Part shown: positions 45,352 through 55,445 of the stretch, one piece after another
How the letters are laid out: every line of letters begins with the position of its first letter
Position numbering within the stretch: position 1 is the stretch's first letter
Assembly: GCA_916613615.1 (NCBI GenBank)
Contig: OU744733.1
Coordinates: 35,937,939-36,001,938 of the forward strand
Origin: Steromphala cineraria
Taxonomy: Eukaryota; Mollusca; Gastropoda; Trochida; Trochidae
Reading direction: 5' to 3'
Length of the DNA stretch: 64,000 bases
Translations under genes and position numbers: made by a program
Notes under the pieces: model-generated
The model's input: only the letters and a program-made list of their open reading frames with translations
The model's database searches: none
Told to the model about the DNA's origin: nothing

Positions 45352-46854
45352 AGACAGCTAGCTGCTCTAATGGAGGGAAGTTTCAAAAGACCATCTAAGC
45401 ATCAATTTGTCTCCAAATTTACTGACAGCAACTCCCAGTAACTTTTTTGATAAAGAAGAGCACACAAGCGAATTTCTTTTTCATAAAAAATAACCCGATT
45501 GGACTGTCCTTTTAAGCCCCTAAACAGAGTACACCTCAGAAAAGATCTCTGCTTATACCCTATCCAATAAACTGCTATGAATTATTCCTTCCTTTAGGAG
45601 GCTGTTTCCATGGAAACACACCTTAGAACATTGTTTCTGTACCAAATCTTATATGCATGTTCAATATATTTCACACTATTACCATAACTGGTTATAAGTC
45701 TTAAGAGCAAAATGCCTGAGAAGATGATAAATGAGTATGATAACCATCATAAAACAAATTGATGTACCCTTAATGACATTGTGTTGTCTTAAATGTAAAA
45801 ATGTAATTATTTTTTATCAGATCATTTCTAGAGCTATTAAAATGAACAAAACATTCTGAAAAGCTTTCAGTATAGTTGGCAAGTAAAAAACTCTGTAAAT
45901 AAAATATGTCGTAGCAATTCACTGCTGGAAACATGTAACCAGGGTTTTACTGGGCTCAACTGAGTATTTTATGAAGAAAATGTCTTGACGACTTGGACCC
46001 CCAAAATACAATCATAGGACTCCTCGACAATGCAGTATTTTTCTGATCATACAAACATCTAATCTTTTAACGAAAACCACATTTAAATATGATTTTGATG
46101 ACAAGATGGCGTGAAAGGTTCAAGGCATCCAAATATAACCATCTTTTTAATGTAATAATAATATATAATAATATAATAATCTTTATCAACCTATTATCAA
46201 GTATGAAAGATCACTTTTTTTAAGGATTCCTAAAATAGGAAATGGACTCCCAAAAATATATACTCTGAGTCTGGAGGACTCTCAGTTTGGATCGTCTTTG
46301 GAAAACCTTAGCCTGTTAACATGACAAATAGTTACAGAAATGGCGCTGATGGGTGACACACATTGTGAGACCTGGCGGAGAATGACTTTAGGTGGCAGCG
46401 GTTAGCCAGTAATTGGTCAACATCTCTTCTCTTATGGAGTGAAAAATCAATTTCATAGCCTGTTTGTTTGGACTATCATAGCCAGTAGGGCATATGAACT
46501 ACAATGTTCATATAATTCTTGCTCAGCACTTTGGCTTCTTTTATTTATTGATGCACATAATAAAAGTTGCTTCATTGCTTCTGAATTAAAGGTCCCCATA
46601 TGATGGAAAATTTAAAGCTTCACATAAGGCAAATTCAAGTCTCAAACTAGGTTATTTTGACGGGTGACCTGGGTTTGAAATTATCTTTATCCCTGATCAC
46701 TGACCTACCAAAAATGACCTTTGACCAGGGTTGACATTAGCCCTTTGAGATTGCAAGTTTGCCACCTAGAAACATATTTGGTTTCCTGATTAACCGGAAA
46801 GAGTTTCTTCTCATAAAAACAGATGTATTCCCAAATCAGTTGAATTTTGTTTTT
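45352..46854. other. interval without a recognised gene
   Basis: A half-end of MITE family B may lie at 45485-45515 ('taacccgattggactgtcct'). No gene was recognised. Confidence 0.4.
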
Positions 46855-47105
46855 GACCAAATTGTGTGAAGATTGGTCCCGTAGTTATGCCCCGGAAACT
46901 AACCTTCCCTTTAACGACAAAGTCCAAACTGTTATCATGGAACCCAAAAATTATGAAATTGAAAGAAGTTTAAAACCCCAAAAAGGGACATCTACATGAT
47001 ATGAAGAGGATGTATACCATGAAGATTGGTGAGATAGATGCTCCAAAAACGAACGGGAATGCCAATGCTGAGGCGGATGTGGAATGCCCACGTGAATGGA
47101 AACTC
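46855..47105. repeat. dispersed repeat shared with 4190-4345
   Basis: Shares the ordered words listed for 4190-4345. The 64-76-aa frames on both strands fall largely within this repeat. Confidence 0.5.
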
Positions 47106-48838
47106 GACCAAAACCAAAATAGCTTCCGAGTCTTTTGGGGAAGACATAATTATACAAGCAACATCTTGCTTTCTCAAACATATCAATTACATGCCTCTGT
47201 CATTGATTTAGATGACATGTTATAGTACACTTTCAGTTTCAGCCAACTGATATTAGTAATTCAATTTTCTGAGACTGATAGTTGGTCATAAAACGGGGCA
47301 ATATGGGATACTGTCGGTGCTATTACATAATGACAATGCTGAGAGTTGCTACTACCATAACTTGCCTCTTATTTAAAGGGGGTCTGCAACACAAATTTTT
47401 AACTTCCAGAGTTTTATTAGCGGGGCCCCGAAAGAGTCATAAATGCTCCCGTTATTGTTCGGTAGGGAAGAAATCATTTGGTTACGAACCGCTTACAGCT
47501 GACAGCCAGTACCAAGTTTGGGTCACGTGACCCCGCTTACCCGTCTGGACGCTCTTATTACCGAGGGTCAATAAGGTTTCACAAGCTAGGTTGTTGATTC
47601 CCTTTAACACTGAATACAACTTCTTGAGACAGGGTTCATACACTTGAAAGAAACACTAATTCCATGACTTTTCCATGGTTTTTCCAATGATAAGTTACAA
47701 GAGTTTGTCATAACATACCAAAAAAGGTTTGAATGTATTAACATGAAGTTAAAATCCACAAAATTTGGAAAAATACAAACAATTCAAACTGCTCTCAGAT
47801 AAAGTTGACTTCTTCATTGTGTATTCATCTTTTGCGGAATTATTTAACCTTTTGAATTCTGGTAGCCGGTCTATGGCTCTATGTAAGTCTATTCGTGTTT
47901 GAATATTTATATTTTATCATGCATGTAATTTTATTTTAATAAGATTTAGCTATATAATTGGAGTGAAAACAAACCTGCAACTAATTTCTGAAATACCGGG
48001 CATGGGGAAAACAACATGCTTTTGCGATTGTATCTTTGACGAAGATGTATTATAACTTTGATAAAATACAAAGAATTATTTGGGAAATTTTTAACAAAGA
48101 ACAATTACAATCAGTAACACACTTTCTTGTGCGAGTACATTTGGCAGTTTTCTGAAAATAAGGTTTTTTTTTATACCTGATCGGGGACGCCGGTGAAGCC
48201 AACTAAAATCTGGTAAACCCGCAGAAATCGGGTAAGATCCCATAAATGGCAACTTCATGTTTCCATGATAATTTAATAAGTTCTGTATGTTCAAAACCCT
48301 TATTTTTCATAACTATATTTCCTAGAATGCCAGGCACAGTGTTTCCTAGATTAAAATCTAGGAACTCTATATGCAATGAATGGCAGTGGCAACAGTATTG
48401 GTGAACATTCATTATGAAGAAATTTATGACCACTTGTCAAAAGTAATGAAAATACATGTTAGTTCCCCATCTTTAACTCTGATAGTGAATAAATCAAACA
48501 TATTGTCATACTTGATACACTGATGGGGTGTTTTGTAGCCCGATGGGCTTATTTCATGAGGTGGCAATAGATTTCACCTAATGAACAATTAGCTCCAGCA
48601 CCACATGACATCTTCATTCCATTACAACTAATAAGAGATCAAACAGAACCCGCGGCCAGACAATGTCACTCCCATCTCATATTCATGTCACAAACGTCAG
48701 GAGATAGCTGAGGTTATCATATTATTACTCTATATATATGCTCTCAATATATAACATAAATCTAAAGAGAAGATTACCAATATTACACCAACCTCAGTTA
48801 TTATGGAATAATGAATTTTTCAGGTTTCCTGATATAAA
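47106..48838. other. interval without a recognised gene; one GC-rich patch
   Basis: 47390-47580 is locally GC-rich and holds the perfect palindrome GGTCACGTGACC at 47521-47532, with an E-box CACGTG core. No exon is evident. Frames at 48091-48433 were not convincing. Confidence 0.35.
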
Positions 48839-49022
48839 GTTGAGGTGAGGTGAGGTGATGAAGTGTTTATCGCTGCTTTCAAGAGTATTTCACTTACATC
48901 ACGGCTGCTAGTATTATTCAAGGAGCAAGCCTGCAACACTATTGTGGCTATATATGCATTGCGGTGAAACCTGCGAGCATCGGTTGGTACTAGCAACCAT
49001 GGGTGGTACTGCATTGAAATTC
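48839..49022 (-). mobile_element. tRNA-SINE tail fragment
   Basis: 'gaggtgaggtgaggtgatga', 'gctgctagtattatt', 'cactattgtggctata' and 'accatgggtggtactgcatt' match 6449-6610. The tRNA head is missing. Confidence 0.8.
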
Positions 49023-49246
49023 ATTGTAATATAAAGTCAAGGTTAACACATTATCACTCTACATTCATCATGTAGAATTATCATTTGCTATCAAATGGAT
49101 TGGATTGCAGCTTTTTCCGCCAGGGGAAACTGTCGGAACCCACGGATTTGATCTTAAAAGAATAGAGGCTCGATCAACATTTCATGAGTGATCTGCCTCT
49201 GTTGGGAGAGAAAGGATATCATATGATGATAATAATAAAAACTCAC

Positions 49247-49359
49247 GATTTATGAAGAGAAGCAGTGTGCCCTTCTTCATGGAGTAGTTAGCGTTGGTAA
49301 CATAGCCGTGGAGTTTGTAGGCTAGTTGACTCTCCTCCGCGCTGATCTCAAGGAGCTCT
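49247..49359 (-). CDS. MLH1: DNA mismatch repair protein MLH1, one internal exon
   Basis: MLH1 is the MutL homologue that pairs with PMS2 (MutL-alpha) in nuclear mismatch repair and meiosis. This 113-nt exon, bounded by 'tttttctag|' and '|gtgagt', encodes ELLEISAEESQLAYK, then LHGYVTNANYSMKK and GTLLLFIN. It corresponds to the human ELIEIG...NGYISNANYSVKK...LLFINH segment in the C-terminal half of the N-terminal GHKL ATPase module, recalled from the family. Length and splice phases (one base of an Arg codon at the start, one base after Asn at the end) agree with human exon 9 as I remember it. I found no other MLH1 exon in the window, so flanking introns must be large or the neighbouring exons too diverged for me to spot. 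The gene would extend to both sides on the minus strand; the BEN-type gene pair at 55-64 kb could lie in an upstream intron. Confidence 0.85.
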
Positions 49360-49904
49360 CTAGAAAAAGAGGATGAAAAAGAAATTAATTAAATACATCT
49401 CCATCAAGAAACAAAATTGAACAGAATGCCGTGCACGTAAATACATAATGTTAAAATAAAAATCAAACTTTTACTACGTGTTGAAATGTAGAACACTTTC
49501 CTGATATGATTATTTCATAAAATAACCACTTTGTATAGAATTTGGTCTTATATATAGCTTTGAATTAAACAAAAAATAAAAGTTGAAAATTACAAATCTA
49601 CTAAAGTTTAAGAAGACTCAGATTACAAATTCATAGAGGAACCAATCCTGTTTCCCAGATTTCAACAACATCGCTAAGAAATTGATAACCATTTCCAAAG
49701 AAATTGTACTAATTTGGCCAAATTTGTCTTGTTTACATTGCAAACGGTGACCTTATTTTAACAAGAGCATTTGGTTCCAATTTACGTTAAGAGTTTGAGG
49801 TTTTCCCTTAATTTTGGTGAGTTTTTATCATTCACTTCTAGGTAAGGGTTAAGCTTTATGGTCTCTCATGCCAGAAACTCAGTTTCAGTTGAAGACACTA
49901 AATA
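49360..49904. other. AT-rich interval beside the MLH1 exon
   Basis: Likely intron. I see no exon or repeat. Confidence 0.4.
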
Positions 49905-50065
49905 ATCTTGGGAAGACACTTCATCCACATTGCACTCAGTCGAACTCAGTGTTAAAAAGGATACTTGAATACAGAGTGTATGGTCAAACATGCGCTAAGT
50001 AGCAGCTGTGAAAGTACACTTCTACAGGGTAAGGATGTAAGTAGCGCTTTGTGCATGACATAGAA
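49905..50065 (+). mobile_element. SINE core and 3' part
   Basis: 'gggaagacacttcatccaca' and 'ttgcactcagtcgaactcag' match the conserved core of 32960-33170. 'agtagcgctttgtgcatgac' resembles the usual 3' end of such SINEs. Confidence 0.65.
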
Positions 50066-50119
50066 CGTGAAAAAGGTGCCTTATGAGTATCTATATGTAA
50101 CAGAAGTGATTTTGAAACC

Positions 50120-50191
50120 ATCTCCACCGGGATTCGAACCCGGGACCTCCAGGTTGAGAGTCCTACACCCTATCTGTTCGGTCAAGGAGAT
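50120..50191 (-). tRNA. tRNA-like sequence (CTC, Glu-like), probably pseudogene or SINE head
   Basis: The 72-nt minus-strand segment has acceptor pairing ATCTCC/GGAGAT, D-stem ACC/GGT and a perfect T arm (CCGGG-TTCGAAT-CCCGG) with B box GGTTCGAATCC. The anticodon loop reads CTCTCAA, which would give CTC. The anticodon stem pairs poorly and the A box is weak, so I doubt it is functional. Its closeness to a SINE core suggests a SINE-related origin. Confidence 0.45.
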
Positions 50192-50199
50192 ATCCCTTC

Positions 50200-50688
50200 A
50201 GCCAAGGCCAGTAGGAATGCTTATATCTCACCCTATCACATACAAAATTATCATTATAAGTGTATCTGAATTCTTTCATAAATAAATTGTTATGCTTCAT
50301 GTATGGATGACCTTTTCAAAGGAGCGTTAAACAAAGCTTAAAACTCATGTAATTGAACTCAATAAATCAAACCCAAACAATTTGATTCATAGTTAAACAT
50401 GCTGTCTAATTTCTCTTTGGAAATGAAGATTAAACAATAAGTTGAACTGTGACTGACCTGAAATACTATTATTCTAACTTGATAGTGACATGCCACAAAG
50501 TAACATATGTCAAACCAACTTATCACTCCCAGTTATTGAATTAATCATTTGTGGCAATGTCAACTCTATCCTGTCATAGCTCCTCTTTTTCAAACTGTTC
50601 TTGAGTGGAAGGAAAAACAATAGGATTATCTCATCCAGTTCCATTCATTCATAAAGTTTTTCCTCAATTCCTCATTGGATCAAGATCT
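50200..50688. other. interval without a recognised gene
   Basis: No feature was recognised. Confidence 0.4.
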
Positions 50689-50689
50689 A

Positions 50690-51165
50690 GAGATTAAATG
50701 GTCCCTAGGATGATATCATTGTACTTCAGTCTTTGGTTAACTGGATCTAGATCAAGAGATTGGTCCCAAGGATGATGATGATATCATTGTACTTTAGTCT
50801 CTGGTTAACTGGCTCTAGATCTAGAGATTGGTCCCTAGAATGATGATGATATCATTGCACAGTCTTTGTTAACTGGCTCTAGATCTAGATAGGTCGCTAT
50901 TATGATGATGATATCATTGTACTTCAGTCTTTGGTTAGCTGGCTCTAGATCTAGAGATTGGTCCCTAGGATGATGATGATATCATTGTACTTCAGTCTTT
51001 GGTTAGCTGGCTCTAGATCTAGAGATTGGTCCCTAGGATGATGATGATATCATTGTACTTCAGTCTTTGGTTAGCTGGCTCTAGATCAAGAGATTGGTCC
51101 CAAGGATGATGATGATATCATTGTACTTTAGTCTCTGGTTAACTGGCTCTAGATCTAGAGATTGT
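50690..51165. repeat. 68-bp minisatellite, about seven units
   Basis: 'ctagatctagagattggtcc', 'aggatgatgatgatatcatt', 'gtacttcagtctttggtta' and 'actggct' recur with starts at 50747, 50815, 50879, 50945, 51013, 51081 and 51149. The variant 'ctagatcaagag...cccaagg...tttagtctctgg' appears at both 50747 and 51081. Confidence 0.95.
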
Positions 51166-52985
51166 TTCCTATGTCCCTAATAAATTAGAACTACTTCTAT
51201 AAGATATGTACATCACTGGCCTCTATCAATTAAATGTAAACATCTCCTGCATTGTACAACTTCTTACCACTTATCTCTGTGTAATTACATTTACTCAATA
51301 AGTTGTTCTTACTGTGTATTGTACTATTTACTTATATATATATATGCCACTACATCATTACTCTTCCTCTGCTTGAGAACGACACAAGAATCTGTGTCGA
51401 AATGTCACATAATGAACAAAGAAGTTGTCATCCATATATTTCTCAGCATTATTGTCATTCAACTTCTAAAATGCCTCTCAAAGAAGTTACTACTATAAGA
51501 ACAAATTCTTACATACACAAAAAAAAACTAGTGAAAAAGAACCAGCAAGAACATGTTAAAGGACTTTTTCATTCAATTATGAATTTGATTACAGTAATTT
51601 GAGGAAAAAGCCTTCAGCATTCAGAAGGCAGAATAACATTATTTGGTTAGGGGGGCTAAAACTTACACTTTTTTTGCGAAATAATTGTGTTTTCGAGGTC
51701 GGAAAAGAAGTCAAGCTTACAAGTTGTTATTGGATTTGGAGCTCAACAGTGAAGTCAATTTGATATTGAGATCTGAAGTTTCTCAATGAAGATATCAATT
51801 TCTTTTCCACATGGATCCAGTTAACTGAATCAAAGATGAACATGAGACCCTCGAAACTGAACCGATAATTGAGTCAGGATTCTTCAGTGCAACTATCAGT
51901 TTTCAAATTCTTTATAAATTAAATTCCATCGACCATACTGCTGATTCTTTTACCTTTTTTAGGGTTAATGACAGTTCTAACAAAAATAGAAGAGAGGAGA
52001 AGATCAAAACTAGAATTACCATATTTATATCATATCCATCATCCAAACATATATATAATATATATATACATGTATATGCCATTATTTCTTGCAGTAATGG
52101 GTGACTTAAGGTAAAACTGTCCTGATTAGATCTAAAATGTTTTCTTAAAACTGCTTGGGAGGATAATTATTGATAAAATTTTAAATTAGATTCCTTTTAA
52201 AAGCCTGTGCTTTTTAAAGGCTAGTGTTGTTTTAGGAACAGGTGTTCTTAAAAAAACTTGTGCTGAGAATTTTCCTTCAAGGAAATAATTTCATTTATAA
52301 CTTGTAACACAACCAAAGCAGCCTCAGTTATTCAGAGTTGATAGTTCAAATGATCTACAATCTATCACCTCCGGGGCCTTTTTAAAGTAATATTTTACTC
52401 TGATCCTCCATTATTTCCTCCTAATAAAGGAAGTGGCTTCTCAAGAAAACTAAGTGGTGATTTATGTAAATTTGCCACCTACAATGTTTTCAATTTTAAA
52501 AACATAAGAACATTCAGCTACTCAAATTTCAGTACAAATAAAATATCCTCGGTATTCGCTACCCATTTTTTCAACATAACTTAATGCAAAATCACAAAAT
52601 TTATGTCAAGGCAATTGCTTATTTTTTTCAAATTTATGCATTTACTGAAGAAAAATCTTTGTATTCAATATAAAATTCCATTGATTGTTCCCAAGTGTCA
52701 GGAAATGGATATCATTGCAATATGACAAAGATTATGTCCAGGCATTTGCAGGAATTACTGCAAATATGAAATTACCCTCACTCAAACAAGATTAAATGTA
52801 TTACACAAACCAGTTTTACAGACCCCCAGAGTCCATTATCAAAATCAATGAAATTATTTCCAGGTGTCAGGATATAGTAGCAAGTGTGCTTCAATGCTAC
52901 GTCGATTTATCATATGCGTAGATTGGCTTCATTTCACAATGTTTAATGAGTATTAAAGATTTGTAAAGCTTCTTATTTCCATATC
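51166..52985. other. AT-rich interval, no gene recognised
   Basis: It contains (TA)n runs near 51335 and 52050-52075. The 99-aa plus frame at 51303-51602 partly matches an old repeat at 33300-33400. No exon was recognised. Confidence 0.45.
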
Positions 52986-52989
52986 TTAA

Positions 52990-53345
52990 AGGGGAAGTAG
53001 CACGTTTTTATGTGGAATATAAGGTGATATCAGGAAAATGAAAATTAATGGTTCCAATTGAAAGCAATGTATTTAAACTAAATGGAACAGTAATATTTCA
53101 AATATAAAACGTAAAGTTTAGCCATGCGATTCCTTTTTCTTACGCAAAATGAATTAAAGGTGTTAACACAAAATGGCCGCCAATGGATTTTATGTGAATC
53201 GTCATACTTTGTCCTCTGACTATGGATGATTGGCTTCTGTAATGAGATTTTTGACACTGTCAAAATAATACATTTAGCATTAACTTACAATTATCAGTAA
53301 AAAATTCCAAATATAAAATCATCAAAAAAACATGCTATTGCCCCT
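52990..53345 (+). mobile_element. MITE family A, copy 11
   Basis: TTAA at 52986-52989 and 53346-53349, both ends recognisable. The 61-aa frame inside is MITE sequence. Confidence 0.93.
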
Positions 53346-53349
53346 TTAA

Positions 53350-53808
53350 TATAGTGATATAGGTACTTGATCATATATTTGTTAATTCTAACTTCCTATG
53401 CTCTCATGGTTCAACATCTATCAGACCAGCTTTCCGATTGTCCACCTTTTCACATTGCTAATACGCAATATATTATACACACTATATTTCCAACTTTCAC
53501 ACTTTATTAATTAAGTTATGTTTATTTTAATAAAGGACGGCAATTGAAAATTTTAATATGCTTTATACATTTGATATGAGTGTATTAATGTTTACTGGTA
53601 TGTATCATATTTTAGATAGTGAAAAGAAAAATACTAACATGTTGATTTACCAAAAATACTGCGCTATTACTATTATTATTAATACGTATAAATATATAAA
53701 AATTCCAATTTATAAACTGCAAATTGTTATGTCTATAAGTTTTAAATCATGTTATTGTGTATTTCAAGCAAAACAGATTCAAATTAATTAAGCAGTATTT
53801 TTTTTCCC
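53350..53808. other. AT-rich interval left of the large duplication
   Basis: 53691-53758 ('aaattccaat.tataaactgc', 'aaattgttatgtct', 'agttttaaatcatgttatt') is a diverged copy of 53989-54050 inside the duplication. Confidence 0.6.
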
Positions 53809-54187
53809 AATAAATAGGCTCTAAGCATATGGTACAATCAGTTTATCCAATCAGTTTTTGTTCATCATCCACACAGTTTATTAAATTATAAGTTTATACA
53901 ATCAGTATTTGTTGATCAACAGTTTATACAATCAGTATTTGTTGATCAACAGTTTATCCAATCAGTATTTGTTGATCATCAGTAAATATATAGAAATTCC
54001 AATATATAAACTGCAAATTGTTATGTCTAAGTTTTAAATCATGTTATTTGTGACTTGTGTCTCATCCTGTGTTGTGTCACTGGGCAAGGTACTTCATCCA
54101 CATTGCAATCAGTCCACCCAGCTGTTTAAATGGGTACCTGAAAATTGGATGTACTGACCTACAGTTATACAATAAAGAAAGTACCAA

Positions 54188-54336
54188 GTTTCGCGAAATT
54201 TCGCGAAACTCACGCGAAACTTTCGCGAAACTCACGCGAAACTTTCGAGAAACTCACGCGAAACTCACGCGAAACTTTCGCGAAACTCACCGAAAATTAC
54301 GCGAAACTCCCGCGAAATTTTCGCGAAACTCACGCT
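54188..54336. repeat. 11/22-bp GCGAAACTCAC/GCGAAACTTTC minisatellite, copy 1
   Basis: Alternating 11-mers GCGAAACTCAC and GCGAAACTTTC with a few variants. Open frames of 81-93 aa across it (Arg/Glu/Thr/Lys/Leu repeats) are by-products. Confidence 0.95.
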
Positions 54337-54649
54337 AAAATACATACATTCATACATAAGTCCTTTATGTGTAATATATTATGTATATAGTGTAGTTCTT
54401 AGTTGTTTTTGTTTGGCGTCCTTCTGTACACACTGACCATGGTATACATTCTAATAGACAAAGAACGAAACAATGTAAATGTTGTTCATAATTTTTTAAT
54501 CAGAGGTAATGTACGATTTATTACAGGATGTCTGCATTACAAACTCTCAAACCACAAGCAAAAGGTACACTGTCAACACCGTACATACGTTTGTATGAGA
54601 GAATAGATTTTAATTTAACAGAGAGAGAAAATTTATTATTGTGTCACAT

Positions 54650-55237
54650 GTTTTGTAAATAATCGAATACAGTGACAGTTTAAAAACATAAAAAAATATT
54701 GAAACAGCAGGCCATTTGGCCAATGAGACACACAAGACATTGTGCATACATGTCAAATATTATAAGATAGAAACATCTGAAAATATCTCAGATATGGAAG
54801 GGCTAGAATATGTATTATTATGAATAAGTTGACATCTAACGCCGATACATACGGCTAATCGAATGCAGTGACAGTTTAAAAACATAAAATAATATACAAA
54901 CACCAGACCATTTTGCCAATGAGACACACAAGACATTGTGCCTAGATATTATAAGATAGATACATCTGATAGATACATCTGAAAATATCTCAGATATGGT
55001 AGGGCTAGAATATGTATTAAATCTTACGCCGATACATACGGCTAATCGAATGCAGTGACAGTTTAAAAACATAAAATATACAAACACCAAGCCATTTGGC
55101 CAATGAGACACACAAGACATTGTGCATGTTAGATATTATAAGATAGTTACATCTAAAAATATCTCAGATATGGAAGGGCTAGAATATGTGTTATTATGAA
55201 TAGTAAGTTGACATCTTACGCCGATACATACGGCTAA
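54650..55237. repeat. ~190-bp tandem repeat, three units
   Basis: 'cgccgatacatacggctaa' recurs at 54840, 55027 and 55219. Between them are 'tgcagtgacagtttaaaaac', 'gccaatgagacacacaagac' and 'gaaaatatctcagatatgg'. It lies downstream of the BEN gene. The duplicate is at about 61776-62363. Confidence 0.93.
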
Positions 55238-55445
55238 CTAAAGCGGACAATGGATTGACTATAGTGTATGTAAGAGGAAAGCAGCTTTTTCAATATCTGA
55301 CACTCGGGTGCAAGTTTCTACACGTGTTGATAGAGTAATGTCTCACTGGCTTGAACATAGTTAACATACATAACATGATGATTCCGAAATGTTTTGATGG
55401 ACAATAGATGTAGATAGTCAAGATTGGGTCTAGCAATTAAATTTC

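Noticed and set aside
47001..47225. 74-aa plus frame and overlapping minus frames
   Set aside because: They lie largely in a dispersed repeat shared with 4190-4345; no splice or domain support.
50120..50191. a functional tRNA-Glu gene
   Set aside because: T arm and acceptor pairing are good but the anticodon stem and A box are poor, so it is listed only as tRNA-like.
50690..51165. CRISPR-like array
   Set aside because: The units are contiguous tandem repeats without unique spacers, in a eukaryotic genome.
54057..54338. 93-aa and 81-aa Arg/Glu/Thr-rich frames (also at 61161-61562)
   Set aside because: They arise from a SINE core plus the GCGAAACTCAC minisatellite, in two frames at once.
54836..55120. 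94-aa minus frame (also 61962-62246)
   Set aside because: Periodic because it crosses the ~190-bp array; no start or splice logic.
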